Numbered from the stretch's first letter, positions 36,718 to 48,673 are shown. The stretch: DNA of 64,000 nucleotides from Batillaria attramentaria (GCA_018292915.2 JACVVK020000198.1:712501-776500), one strand, 5' to 3'. The notes: a model not told the origin generated them from the letters alone. A program made the numbers and translations.

Positions 36718-37319
36718 TTCTAGGTAAAGCCTCTTCGCTGCCTTTGCAGGGAAGAGGTCTTAACTGTTTGATTATGTATAGATTTTTCATTGACATGCAG
36801 AAACTTGTCTCACTGATAGCCTGACGTACAAATAGAACAAACGTAAGGAAAAGATCGTTGCAATCACTTAAGATGTTTATATCTTCTGTTTTTGTTGTTT
36901 TCATTCATTTTCCACAAACCAGCTAAATTGTAATACTTTGCTTTACTGAACTTATACGTGTGTGCCTGTACATTCCATCTCGACATAAACTGTGAATCAT
37001 CGACTTACAACAGTGCCATGGTGACGTAATACACCTAAACAATGTTACTGACGAACATAACGTGTAAATGTAATCATTCTTAAACGATCTCAAGTAGTGT
37101 CACAACTTGTAAGGTGTCTTTCTAAGGGCTAGGATGGTCTCCACACAAAAAATGCTGCACGAAATAAAGGTATGCAATTTGACAAACAATTCCTCGCGGT
37201 ATGTGATCAATGGCTTAACATTCAAGTAAGGGGTAACACAGATTTTCGCACGAAATAATGTTTGTTCATCGGAACAGTCTCATACGTACATGTACATGTA
37301 TACTCAAAATTTGAGTGTT

Positions 37320-38342
37320 TTACTTCTTGCCAGCTGTCATCTGATTTTCAAGCAGAAGTGCCGCAATTCTCTGCCTCTCCTGGAGAAGATCGTTCACCTC
37401 CCTGTCACGTGTTTCTAGCAGCTGCTGTCCTTTCTGCACAACGTCCTCGAGCTGCGACTGCAGCATCTGTTTGTCTTCTTTTGCGTCGTCCTTTGTGAAC
37501 TGGATGCGTCCCCTGTAGTATGTGTGCAGCTCTTCCTTTTCTTTTTCCGCCGATCGCAGCTGATCTTCGAAACGTTTTTGCATTTTGTTCCTTTCTTCCT
37601 CCATTTCGCCCCTCAATGTTTTCGTCTCATCCTTGTGTTTCTTCTGAATCCTGTCTATTTCGTCTTTTTTCGCTTGAATCTCTTCTTTATGCTGTTTGAG
37701 TATGGCTTGTTTTTCTTCGGCTCGTTTTGACTGAGTGGACCGTACCATTTCGTCATATATGGCTTTCATATCGTCCAGTTCTTTCTTGTGTTTCTGTACC
37801 AGTGTCTCTTTTTCCCCTAAGATCTGTTCAATGTCTTTTTTCATTTTCTCTTTAATAGACTTTTTTTCCTGGTTGAACTGTTCCTGTATCCTTTCTTTTT
37901 CTTCCTTCTGTTTCTTATCCATTGAATGCAGCTCTTTTCTGTGTGAGTCTTTGAGCCGCTGTATTTCTTGTGATTTTGTTTTCTCGATGTCTTCCTTGTC
38001 CTCTTCAAGTACTTTAAGAGTTTCATCCTTTCTCTGCAGTTCATTTTCTAGGCTTCTTACTTTGGCTTCTTTTTTCTCGTTTTCCGTTTCGAAGGAATCA
38101 AGTCTGCTCTGTAAGATCGCTTTCTCATGGAGCACGTCGGACAGTTTGTCACTTGCGTCGCCTACGGCATTGAAAAACCTCTCAAACTCTGCATAAAGCT
38201 CATTGAATAACTTTTCAGCATTTTCGCGGTCTTTCTGACATTTAAAGCTATCGCGTTTTCTTCTGTAGATTTCATGCAATCGGTATAGTCCGTCTTTCTC
38301 TGTAAACCTGGGAAATAGGTGGCTATCCCAAGAAAAAGCCAT
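37320..38342 (-). CDS. CC4: coiled-coil protein, 340 aa
   Basis: One open minus-strand exon. The acceptor ATTCTCCTGTTTCAG abuts 38405, giving a 63-nt UTR before the ATG. Residues 1-60 form a mixed N-terminal domain (MAFSWDSHLFPRFTEKDGLY) with aromatic residues and two Cys-free helices. Residues about 65-310 are a highly charged coiled coil rich in KE/EK. At 272 it reads LHTYYRGRIQF, aligning with CC2, then LLETRD (R-D at 312-313), and it ends LLLENQMTAGKK. No membrane or enzyme motif. It lies 1.2 kb upstream of CC3 in the same direction; neighbouring tandem paralogues are implied. Function unknown. Confidence 0.8.
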   Translation of the reverse strand: MAFSWDSHLFPRFTEKDGLYRLHEIYRRKRDSFKCQKDRENAEKLFNELYAEFERFFNAVGDASDKLSDVLHEKAILQSRLDSFETENEKKEAKVRSLENELQRKDETLKVLEEDKEDIEKTKSQEIQRLKDSHRKELHSMDKKQKEEKERIQEQFNQEKKSIKEKMKKDIEQILGEKETLVQKHKKELDDMKAIYDEMVRSTQSKRAEEKQAILKQHKEEIQAKKDEIDRIQKKHKDETKTLRGEMEEERNKMQKRFEDQLRSAEKEKEELHTYYRGRIQFTKDDAKEDKQMLQSQLEDVVQKGQQLLETRDREVNDLLQERQRIAALLLENQMTAGKK

Positions 38343-38405
38343 TTTGTCTTCAAATATAAATGAGGGCCCCTTGGTGTGAAGGCAGCTGTTCTCAAAGAAT
38401 GTACC

Positions 38406-40006
38406 CTGAAACAGGAGAATATTTACTTTTCAGAACTAGGCTGACCGAATCTGACATTACAAAAACGTAAACTACTCTGGATCATTTTGTGCTTTACGTT
38501 TGTATTCCACCATTCAGTGTTGGCAACAAAATAAAAATGCCGTCTGACATTCTTAATTAAAGTGCATCACTGTCATCAGAGTTACACAAAAGATGAATGT
38601 ACCACTGTAGCGGAGTTCTGGAAGAAATGTGAACAACGACCTGGTAATTCGGGAAAACCAGCAAGTTTATTTAAATGAATTACCAATGACTGCAGCTGGA
38701 ATGCACATTTCGTGCTTCTGCATTTCTGCCTATCCAGACAATCAGTGATACAATTTACTACTTTTAACAAGTCCGGCAAACAGTTGGTTTATCTTTGAGC
38801 TTAGCTTTGATGTTGTCCACAGACTTTCACTTACAGGTTATGGACTGTTGTTATGGACTTTGTTATGGACTGATGTTTAAACCACAAGGAAAACAATCTC
38901 ACACTTTTCCGTTTATTATATGAACGCTCAGCAGGGGAAGTCATGACCTGCACATGATCTGTTTGCCAGAGCTCATCAGCATATTAGCCGACGCCTACTA
39001 GAGTCTGGCATGAAAAATACCTAAAACTTGCAGTTCAAGCAAAAATATAGTCATTCTGTAAAATAAACTATTTTAAACTAATGTCCTCAGATTGTTATAA
39101 CGGTAACACGCTGCATGCAAAATGTCAGCAACATCGTGATCTACAGTATATTATTTTTCCGCTAATTCACCCGAAACATACAGCTAAGGGGGCAAACGCC
39201 CAGTACAAAATCCCTATTTTACAAAACTACAAACAAATAAACAGGTGAACATACAAATGACACTCTAGCCTCTAAAGAATTAGCATCCTTGTACAGCATG
39301 TTCCATAACAGCCGAAACCAACGGGCCCTGATCTGACATTACTGACATGATCTGAAAGTTGTCAAAATTCAAAACTAACGCGATGAAAACACACAAAGAT
39401 TGTTTGACCAAGTTGTTTAGTGCAACGGACAACTTTTCATACAATCCTACACATAATACACAAACCAAAGGTGAACAAATCATGACTACTTTGAGCTAGA
39501 TGTTTTAAAATGAAAAACATGCTGAATGTAATTTGAATTGACCTGGTGGTTTCAGGTAGTTTACCCCTAACCCCCTACACTATCCAGCCAGCTACCCGGG
39601 TTCAAGAGAATCCTTGGAGAAAGGACTTTTCCAAAACTTGTGCAAAAGGCCCAGCCTTTCTGGTAAGAACATTTGCAACTTTCTTATACAGACCAAGGCA
39701 ATATCGCACAACTTTAAACAAATATCCAACTACATCACAGTTTAGATGTGTTGTTGCTATTTAAAAGTCATTAGCTTGGGAAACTCTTGGATGAAAGTGA
39801 GAACTGGTTAGTCAAAATCCTAGTGTATCAACAATCCCGTCAGACACACATCCTCGCATTAGACAACGTACCCGGTTTTTAAAATCTCATATGACTGCCG
39901 TTTAATGGCAAAGCACAGAAAGTCCATTGACGTCATTTGAGAACAAAAGGACATTGCTTCAATGTCTTTTATCTTGTAATCACAGTTTTTCTCCTAAATG
40001 ATTGAG
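38406..40006. other. intergenic, no recognised feature
   Basis: Should contain the CC4 5' intron and first exon plus promoter, which cannot be placed from sequence alone. No repeats of note. Confidence 0.45.
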
Positions 40007-40178
40007 GAGCCGGGGTGGCCGAATGGTAGAGCGTTGGACTTCTAATGCTCGGGTCGTGAGTTCGTATCCCCGCTGGGGCCAAATATATGTGCTGGCTTTT
40101 TCATTGTTGCCCCGTCTTTGATATCACCAGTGGTGGTAAACGACGTTAAAGCCCAAACACCCACCCACCGACCCACCT
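40007..40178 (+). mobile_element. tRNA-derived SINE, family 1
   Basis: Near-complete copy: GAGCCGGGGTGGCCGAATGG head (A box), GGGTCGTGAGTTCGTATCCC (B box), body GCCCCGTCTTTGATATCACC, tail CCCACCCACC. Confidence 0.9.
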
Positions 40179-40714
40179 CCTAAAATGATGTCATGGACAT
40201 ACTGTCGTTTGCCATTTGACGGCAGATAAGCCCAAACCCGTGAATATGGTTTTCTGATAAACAATACCAAGTCAGTTGTTTAACGCCCCGACCGTGCTGT
40301 GGACATATACGCCCAGTATCTCGCAAATCTTCAGCTTCTCTGAAAGTACTATCGATTTTTGTTGATAGTTATTATTAAAGGTTAATGAACACAATGGACA
40401 CAATCTGACTTAATTGTCAACCAAACTTTTAAAATCCGCCTGCCATGTCGCAAGACCTATAGGACAGTGACACTAAACTTGTCCTGGTTTGTCAGGTCCC
40501 AGCTAGCTAATATCGTGGAAGTGTATTGTGGGGTGCGGGGCACAGCACTCTGTTCAAATGGCTCCTATTAGTGGAGAATGAACCCTTAACAATCAAAAAG
40601 TTTTCATCTCAAGTAAAATGTTTCTTCTCTTGCTTTGTAGCTCTTTATAAACTAGTAAACAACAACTGTTTATGTACCGCAACCGCTTCAGAGGATTCTG
40701 AAATGGAGCTCTGT

Positions 40715-42028
40715 CTATACTGCCTTCCCTTTTAGAAGTTGTACCAACGTCTCCTGCAGCCAAAGTGCCGACTGGTGTTGCAATGCGTCACGACGTTCGA
40801 TGATTTGTGACATATCCTGGGACCGCGAGTCTTGGTATTTTGCAATGTTTGCAATCGCAATCTGGGCACCTTCCTCTGCCTCTTTTATGCGAGCGTCGCA
40901 CGATTTTTCCACCACCTTTCTGCTCTCTTTCATTTCCTCTTCCATGGACTGCAACTGCCGTTCATGTCTTTTTCTGACCCGTTGCTTCTCCTCCTCGTGG
41001 TCCTCTTTCAATGACTTCAGCTGTTTTTCGTACCGCTTCTCAATTCTGTCCCTTTCCTGCCTCAATTCTGTGGCTGACTGTGGATGGGATTCAAACATTC
41101 TGTCCATCATCTGTCTGAGCTCTTTCTTTTCGTCCTCCATTGGCTGAATCTGACGTTCGAATTTCCGTTCCATTACGGCAAGATCTTCATCCAAACTGTC
41201 GGTGACATCCCGCATTAAACGTTTATATTTGGTTTCCATGTTGTCTCTTTCCTGCATCATAGCATTCCGTGTTTGTTGTTCACGTTGACTGGTCTGAATC
41301 AGGCGCTGTTTTTCCATTTCTGCACTCATGGACTGGAGTCTTTCCTTCAGCGACTCTTCTTCGTCAGTGTGCTTTTTCTGCATTTCCTTGCGCACGTCTT
41401 CCTGTTTATTCTTTAAAGAGTCAATCTCAGCGCTATGATCTTGCAAAAGTTTTTCCCTCTCTTTAAGGTTTGCCTGTTGTATCTTAAGCAGCTCTTTGCG
41501 TAACTCTTCTATTGTTTCGTCCTTCTTTTTAAGTAGTTTGTCTTGTTCGTCGTTTCTATTCTGAATGGATTCCCCTTCGTCTTTCAATGCCTTCATCTCA
41601 AATGCGTGTTGCATTTTCATTTCATTCAGTCTTTCCTGGTACTCTTCTTCCATTTTCTCTTTGATAGACTCTATCTCATGTTCGCAGGCTTGTTCTGCAT
41701 GCTCCACTTCGTTTTTCAGTTTCTCCTTTTCATATGCAAGAGCTCTGTAACAACCAGACAATGTGCTATCGTACCGACTTTTCAACGCCTGTTTTTCCTC
41801 CTCGTGCTGTTTTCTTTCTTCCTCCAACCTGCGATAAAAACGTCTTTGCCAAGCATTTTCTCCTTCGTAGGTGACTGACCAGTTTCCATTCTGTGTTGGG
41901 TGTGGTGATTGCCACCAATTTTCTGCTCGGATACCGCCCAACCCTCTTCTCGTAACTATGGCAGATGACATTGTTTGTGGCATTTTCATTATGTCCCACT
42001 TAGCTGTGAGTTGAAAACATGGTTCCAT
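40715..42028 (-). CDS. CC5: coiled-coil protein, 437 aa
   Basis: One open minus-strand exon; the acceptor CCTGGTTCATTTCAG abuts 42063, leaving 35 nt of UTR before the first ATG. Internal Met14 or Met16 could also serve as start. The first 65 residues are non-helical with several Trp (ENWWQSPHPTQNGNW). From about residue 66 to 400 it is a continuous charged coiled coil with recurring QIQ/QLKS-x-x-x-D/E units, for example EKQLKSLKEDHEEEKQ and ERQLQSMEEEMKES. The C terminus has IIERRD (R-D at 413-414) and ends QLLKGKAV. It shares architecture and R-D signature with CC2-CC4. Function unknown. Confidence 0.8.
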   Translation of the reverse strand: MEPCFQLTAKWDIMKMPQTMSSAIVTRRGLGGIRAENWWQSPHPTQNGNWSVTYEGENAWQRRFYRRLEEERKQHEEEKQALKSRYDSTLSGCYRALAYEKEKLKNEVEHAEQACEHEIESIKEKMEEEYQERLNEMKMQHAFEMKALKDEGESIQNRNDEQDKLLKKKDETIEELRKELLKIQQANLKEREKLLQDHSAEIDSLKNKQEDVRKEMQKKHTDEEESLKERLQSMSAEMEKQRLIQTSQREQQTRNAMMQERDNMETKYKRLMRDVTDSLDEDLAVMERKFERQIQPMEDEKKELRQMMDRMFESHPQSATELRQERDRIEKRYEKQLKSLKEDHEEEKQRVRKRHERQLQSMEEEMKESRKVVEKSCDARIKEAEEGAQIAIANIAKYQDSRSQDMSQIIERRDALQHQSALWLQETLVQLLKGKAV

Positions 42029-42439
42029 AGTGCTCCTCTGGTGTGATTACGGTATCACAAGATCTGAAATGAACCAGGTTTAATAAGCTAAATGTCTGCT
42101 ATTCCGAGCATGAGGAGTACGTGACACGTGGCCGGTACTTCCTGGTGAAGGCATATGCACTCCACCCTAATGTGTATCTCCTATGCAAGGAAGTGACCAG
42201 TCTGTCCGCAAAATATGAGCACAGTACACTACGCTGAAAAAATGGTGTCTATGTTTCTAAGTGTGAGCAGTCAGGGATCCGAGTTCCTTCCGAAACTATG
42301 TTGTGTAGTATACATAATGGAAATGTCAATACTGCTTATAGAGACTCAACCGGGAAAAAAAGTCGTGTTGTCCCAGTCCTTCTCTTTGAAAGTGAATGAA
42401 ACATACCAGAGTGCACAGCAGAGAGTGCGCCATATGTCA

Positions 42440-42645
42440 TCTAATAAATATTCCTCTCGTTGTGATTTCTCGGACTGGTGTTCGACATACTGAGAAACAA
42501 GGAGGAAGGGACCCATCCCATAAAGTTGTTTCTCCCAAAACGGCTGTTTTGTTAAGTTGGGGCAGTTTTCGCTGCGTGCAGCAGCAAGTTTCAGTGATAA
42601 AAACAAGGAGGAACGGCCCCGTCCTACACAGCTGTTTCTCCAAAC
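42440..42645. repeat. fragments related to the palindromic element at 44.4-44.9 kb
   Basis: Shares CAGCAGCAAGTTTCAGTGAT and ATAAAGTTGTTTCTC with the centre of the 44.4-kb element, and contains GAGAAACAA/TTGTTTCTC inverted pairs. Confidence 0.6.
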
Positions 42646-42783
42646 TTCATTTTATTTTGTCTGTTTTGTTGTTATTGTTGCCGGTTCTCCCCTATCCAAG
42701 TTCTACCAATGACACTAGATGTTCTACGACCTCGACCGATTAGCCACGTGACTGGGGGTGGGGCCGGGTGGGGGAAGATTAAG

Positions 42784-43116
42784 GTTAAATACAAACTGTT
42801 GATTTGCCATGCCAAACCTCATGGGCCTGCATCCAAAGACACAGTGGCACGATGGGTAAGATCTGTGTTAAGGAAGTCTGCCATAGACAACTTTACTGCT
42901 CACGGTTTCAGAGGTGCTGTTGCTTCTGACTTGTTTGCCAAAGGGGTTCCAGTAGATGATATTTTGAACTTGGCGGGTTGGTCTAATGCCAGAGTTTTTC
43001 ACAGATTTTACGATCGGTCCACTGTGGATACTGGGCCTGAGGCACAGAAAGCCAAAGAATCTGTAAAGAAAACTCAGAGTACTCTTTTCCAGATTTATTC
43101 CTCTTTGAAGAAATAA
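42784..43116 (+). pseudogene. tyrosine recombinase catalytic-domain fragment (DIRS/Crypton-like)
   Basis: In the 135-codon frame beginning at 42709, residues 41-105 read as the C-terminal half of a tyrosine recombinase: DTVARWVRSVLRKSAID, then AHGFRGA with His65 and Arg68 of H-x-x-R, then VDDILNLAGWSNARVF with Trp91 in the His/Trp position, and RFY with Tyr101 as nucleophile. This order is that of YR transposons such as DIRS, Ngaro and Cryptons. The N-terminal half with the first catalytic Arg is absent, so it is 5'-truncated or a last exon. The frame ends in TAA at 43116, and AATAAA lies at 43591. The class cannot be settled from this part alone. Confidence 0.78.
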
Positions 43117-43721
43117 TTTGACTGTATTGATCTTGACGCTGACAGTACTGGTTCAAGTGCAGACTGATTAATACCCTTTGTTGTTTGGGTTTGTGATCCA
43201 AGACATGTTTTACATTTTACTGTTGTTTTGGATGACTTTCTTGAATTTTTTGGGGGGGGCTGACTAAGTCAAACCATTTGGTACTTCATTATAACTTCCT
43301 TTTTAGTATGATGTGTACAATTTGTTTGCTCTTCATGTCTCTGATTGCCAGAGGGTTAGGTCTCCCACTTTCAGTTTGTGGTTACTCTGCAGTTAAAGGG
43401 AAGTAACTGCTTATGACTTAAAATTGGCCGCTTCTTTTCAGCCACAGGTTGTTGGCATGACTTTCAGAAAGATGTGAGTTTGTAGATTGGTGTAGAGTTC
43501 AAGAATTGAAGTCCTTTCCAAGAAATGAAACATATATTTCTTCTTTCAGTTTTCATGACTCAGTTTATTACCTTATGTTGGGAAATTTTAAATAAATCAT
43601 GACTTTTGACCATTTGTATACTCGTATGGAAGTTGGAATGGCTGCATATGGGTTGCATTTTCTGAATAGTTTGCTACACGACCACTTCAAAGTCTCATGT
43701 ATCTAAAGACTCGATGAAGTA

Positions 43722-44068
43722 AAATTTATAACATAAACGAGTCTTACCTTGGGAAGACGAAGTTTGTGTTGAATTTTACGAATCAGGATACCAGGAACGG
43801 AGGATACATGCCCTCCCTTATTTTAATTCCTGTACCCAACCCTCTAATGCTTTGTTCACAGGGACAAATTGGTATCCTGAAATTCGGTTATCCTGGTCGT
43901 GGCAAACTATTTGATTGTAATCGGGTATTGATTACAATTGAGCTTTAAACTAGTAATTCCATCACGCATGCGCGTCTCTCATGTATTCTCCGTTCCTGGT
44001 ATCCTGATTCGTAAAATTCAACACAAACTTCGTCTTCCCAAGGTAAGACTCGTTTATGTTATAAATTT
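43722..44068. mobile_element. MITE with 88-bp terminal inverted repeats
   Basis: Left arm 43722-43809 and right arm 43981-44068 are inverted copies differing at one base by hand comparison. They start AAATTTATAACATAAACGAG and contain GGATACCAGGAACGG. The spacer is about 170 bp with no coding capacity. High arm identity suggests recent origin or arm-to-arm conversion. Confidence 0.9.
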
Positions 44069-44396
44069 GCAGTAGTCTTTTCATAGATATTTGATCTTAT
44101 GTGCAAACCACCCCTACCTCGGAAATATTTTTTTACACAAAACCAGTCAGAGCTACAGAGGCACGAATACAGGCAGTGTGATTGGGTGAACTTCCAAAGT
44201 CTAGAAAATGAACTAATTTGAACAACTTTTTCGAAAAAAATCGTAACATTTTTAAAAATCGGCAATAACTCTTCTGAAAATGCGGCAGGCTAAATATCGT
44301 GAAAGGTCGGTCTGGAGAAGGTGAATTCCCATTTTATCTCAAAGTTAAAAGGCCTCCAGCGAGGTGGTTTAGGAGATAGCCATTATTACATCCGTC

Positions 44397-44431
<35 letters not shown>

Positions 44432-44816
44432 ACACACGCACACACACCTCACAACTCCCGCCAAAAAGAACGCAGCAGCATAGTGGGCACGTCAAGTGTC
44501 TATGACGCAGATTTCGTTACGTCACTGTGTGCGTGAAAGTATGTATTGTGTGGAGAAACGTCACAGTCTTGTTTTGTATCACTGAAACTTGCTGCTGCGC
44601 GTAGCAAAATCTGCCTCGTCTCATAAAGTTGTTTCTCTATAGAGAACAACTTAAAAAACAAGACTGTGACGTTTCTCCAAACAATACATACTTTCACGCA
44701 CACAGTGACGTAAAGAAATCAATGTCATAGACACCTTACGAGCAACCACAGACGTATAGATTTATACGTCTGTGCGTGCAACTGTGTTGCTGCGTTCTTT
44801 TTGGCCGGAGTTGTGC

Positions 44817-44860
<44 letters not shown>

Positions 44861-44868
44861 TGTGTGTG

Positions 44869-44890
<22 letters not shown>
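44397..44890. mobile_element. palindromic element tipped by (CA)n and (TG)n
   Basis: The left arm runs from a CA tract through ACTCCCGCCAAAAAGAACGC, GTGTCTATGACG and GTGACGTTTCTCC-type words. The right arm repeats them inverted and ends in (TG)n then (TCTG)n. The centre near 44640 is AGTTGTTTCTCTATAGAGAA. The right arm lacks about 50 bp present on the left and has a local TACGTCTGTG/CAGACGTA hairpin insert. Confidence 0.85.
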
Positions 44891-44902
<12 letters not shown>

Positions 44903-45269
44903 ACTGCATAACCCATAACTGACAGTAAGCACTACATACTCTTTACTGCGAACGTAAAACCTGTAAATTTAAGAGGTTTCAAAGCGAGACTGATGCTGTT
45001 GTAACTGAGAAACACAGATCGCGTTTCCTAGCTAAGAAACAAGCAGAAAAACACGTACGAATTATGAGCAAACAGTTCCTCCCGTCACTGACGTGGCATT
45101 TTGTCAAATCGTACTGTGCGCCACTGACAACAAGCACCACAAACGCTTTACTTCACACACAATACCTGTAATTTTAAGCAGCTTCGGTGCAAGACTGATG
45201 TTGCAAATAAAGAAAAACACCGATGGCTTATCCTACCTTAGAAAGAACACGAAAAAGGTCTGAATACGA

Positions 45270-45294
45270 TCGGGGGGGGGGGGGGGGGGGGGGG
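45270..45294. repeat. poly(G) tract
   Basis: About 25 G immediately before a truncated SINE. Confidence 0.93.
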
Positions 45295-45304
45295 CTCCAA
45301 AGTC

Positions 45305-45449
45305 GCACCAGAATGCCCGAGTCGTGAGTTCGAATCTCAGCTGGAACAATTATTTATGCTGTCCTTTTTCTCGTTGGTCCGTCTTTGATATCACACATAC
45401 GCGGTGGAAAAGGGACGTTAAACTCCCAAACATCCACCCGTCCACCCTG
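45305..45449 (+). mobile_element. tRNA-derived SINE, family 1, 5'-truncated
   Basis: Begins inside the head (GAATGCCCGAGTCGTGAGTTCGAA), then has GTCCGTCTTTGATATCACAC, GACGTTAAACTCCCAAACA and a CCACCC tail. Confidence 0.82.
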
Positions 45450-47205
45450 TCGGTGGCCCTCATCAAAAACTGTTTGTTTGTTTTTTTAACCTGAAGTACG
45501 GGCACTTGAAAGGGAAACAATACGTATTTTATCACTATGGAGCAGTGCGATGATCTTGCACTGAAATTATACAACCAGCTGGCACACAACAATCCATGGC
45601 AGTTTATGATGTAACGGGCCAAAACATCTTCAAAAGAAAGTTTTATCAATAGGAAAACTGTTTTGAGACCAGAAGTACAGGCGCCCGAATATGCTTATTT
45701 TCATCACTAGTGAGTGGCGTGACGATCTGGCTTGAAATTATTCAACCGATTATCAAGCAGCTTAGCAGTTTCAAGAGGCAGTGTTTTGTTTTTGTTTTTT
45801 AACAAGACAAGTAAGTTCTTGTAGCAGTAAGCATGCATTATCGCCTCTGTTCAGATGACATTCAGTGTATGTCACGACAAATTTCCGGAAACCGGTAGAT
45901 AGCGTTGATGGCACAAATATCTGCTACATCAGCACATTTTAAAAAATCTGATTCCATCCCACTCCCACCTCCTTTCCGTAGTTCTTTTATTCCTGTTTTT
46001 TGTTCAGTTATGGTGGGATGATATACTCTTTTGTCTTCCCTTTGTAGGCTATCATGGGTGGGTCAGGGAATAGTGTCTTGCACTTGGTGTCTTCTATCGT
46101 GTGGTGACGTGACAGTGGTTCCTGTGTTTACTACTGTGTTTCTTGACTCCTAAGTCCAGGGTGACATAGGGTCACTCTGTGGAGCTGTTTTCTTTTTTCC
46201 TCTGTTTTTTCAGTAACTCGACCAGCCCGCCTGCTTGTTTTGTTCTTCGTACTTTTGGCCCCTCTCTTTCAGTGTGGAGTGAAAGAGTGTGATTTGTTTC
46301 TCTAGGTCTTTCTGTTGTTTGTACGGCAGTATCGAATCGTTTCCGCTTTGTTTTGGTTTAAAGCTCTAAACACTGGTGGGGGGGGGGGGGGGGAAGGGGG
46401 GGGGGGCGGAAAGAAGTCAGCTCTAGGTATTGGAAGTTTTCAATGTGTTTTGCGGTATGTCCTGACGTCAAGTATTCCTTCTCTTTGGAATCATTGTTTC
46501 TGTGTTTTGTTTCTGTAAATACTTCTCACAGCTCGAATCCGTCGTCCCTGTATCTTCCTTTTCAGTTTATTTCCCCCCGATCTGTGAATTTGTTCTCTTC
46601 TAGCACTGTTACTACGCAACTACTTCTAGTGAGACTCTGGAGCCCCCCCCCCCCCCCCCCCCTCCGCTGTTGTACGTACAGCATGATGTCATATTTAAAT
46701 GACATTGTTGTTTGGTATGATTTTTAGCTCTGCATTTTAACCTTTTGTATGCACACGTGTAAGGACGTATACAAGACTGTAATAAGCTGTAATAAGCTCC
46801 ACAATTTCAGCGACCCCTCCCGCCTCCCCCCTCTCCGTGTGTCCTAAACTTAGCCACCTACATTTTGTCTAAACTGTTGCGAATAGCAGTGTTATCACTT
46901 CTCACCAATTTTCAGACTATTCATTTTTCGTGTTCTTTCTCGGTTAGGATAAGCCATCAGTGTTTTTCTGTGTTTAGAGCATCAATCTTTCACTGAAGCT
47001 GCTGAAAATTGCAGGCGTTTGTGATGCCTGTTGTCATCGACACGTGGTGAGATTTGACAAGATGTCACGTCAGTGACGTAGACCCATATTTCAGACTTTT
47101 TTCCTGCTTGTTTCTTGGCTAGGATAAGGGTTTTGTGTTTCTCGGTTACAAAAGCATCAGTCTCCCTTCTTCTTAAACTTCTTAAAATTACAGGTTATAC
47201 AGTAC
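45450..47205. other. intergenic with homopolymer tracts
   Basis: Contains a G tract at 46378-46407 and a C tract at 46642-46661. No gene recognised. Confidence 0.5.
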
Positions 47206-47606
47206 AGGGGGCGGTCGGTGGTCTAGTGGTTAAGAGACTTGTCACCAATGCGAGAGGTCAGGGGTTCGAGTCCCACTCGGGGCAAAGAATTTTTCCTTCT
47301 CGTATGTGGCACCGTTCATTCGGGCCGATCGTCGGGGGTTCTCTCCGGGTACTCCGGCTTCCTCCCCCTCTGCTTTGGAAATGTTCAGCCCACCAAATTC
47401 GAAAAATAAATGCAATTCTAAATTCCGATATTTAAATAGCTGAGCTGACCCTTCGCACCACGTGATTGTAATGTGTTTATGTCCAGTGTGTGAGAGAATG
47501 CGTGTGATTCACGTGAGCGTGCGTGTTGGGTTCAGTTCGCGGCGCTTTGAGCCGATTCATGAAATTGGGTAAAGCGCCTATACAATTATTATTATTATTA
47601 TTATTT
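47206..47606 (+). mobile_element. long tRNA-derived SINE, family 3, with (ATT)n tail
   Basis: Head GTGGTCTAGTGGTTAAG (A box) and GGGGTTCGAGTCCCACTC (B box). A central part with CTCCGGGTACTCCGGCTTCC resembles the shared core of widespread metazoan SINEs. The 3' end AAAGCGCCTATACAATTATT passes into ATT repeats, the tail style of LINE-mobilised SINEs. Confidence 0.85.
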
Positions 47607-47609
47607 GTG

Positions 47610-48670
47610 TGCAGTAAGGCGTATGTGGCGCGCACTGTCAGTGACGCTTTGTACGAATGGAGAAAATTCACGTGACGTCGACCCTGAGCTTCAATCTGCG
47701 GGAGCCACAGATAAGTTTCATTAGAATGTGCCAAAGAATCACTAGAAAAAAATTGGTGCTTTTGTCCGGCGTGTCAAGATTTTTCGCGAAGGACCCTGAC
47801 TATAAATAACGGTGCACAGCAGGCCTGTGTCACCAGCATCTTCGAATGTGAAAGCAATTGCGTACCTGCGCGGCCAGCAATGTTATCAGGTTATCCTATT
47901 AAAACCATGGTATCGGCTTGTTTGTTTGGTCGGTTGTTTGTATTCAGATGCAGACTTACTGCAAAAAACAATCTCTACAAAGGAGGTTTTGATGAAATGT
48001 TTCCCGCATTTAATTCGACGAAAAAAAAATGCCTTTCTTTACATAAGAAATAGATATTGCAAAGACAGAGATATTAGAGAAATCTCTTTTTTGCATACAA
48101 ATCATTCGTAAACTAAAACTCAAACAAAACGTAAGTAACTCAACAATCAAACGTTTTAGTAGGAAACCATTTTATCTTAGCGACATTTGTATCCGTTTCC
48201 CCATATAAAAACCATCGTTTTTGTATCACGTCTGCTTGTTTGGTTTGCTGCTTGGTTGCTTGGTTGGTATTTGTAGGTTTTTTGTTTTGTTTTGTGCTTT
48301 GTTGTTGTTGTTGTTGTTGCTTTTTGTTTATTGTTTGTTTGTTTGTTTTGTTGGTTTCTCTTGTCGTTTGTTATTGTTTTTGTTTGGTTGGTTTTTGTGT
48401 TGTTGGGAGGGGGGAGCGTACGGGGGGGGGGGGGAGGGGATGTGGGGTGTTAAGGGGTATTGTTTTGTTTGTTTCTGTCTCTTTTAATGGCTGGGACTTA
48501 CCAATGTGACTTCAGAATTTGGACAAAAGGAAGTCAGCCTTGAATGTAACTTTTGAAACTGCCTGAATCTGCATTTGCCAGATCTTCAAAGCAGCATTGT
48601 AAACCTAGATGAACTGCTTCCCAGAAACGGTTAAAAAAAAAAAAAGTTTGGCCTTCGTGCTGCGGCCAGA
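47610..48670. other. intergenic, T/G low-complexity at 48230-48440
   Basis: No gene recognised. The stretch 48230-48400 is TTG and TTTG rich and is followed by a G tract at 48422-48434; long open frames there reflect composition. Confidence 0.5.
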
Positions 48671-48673
48671 AAG

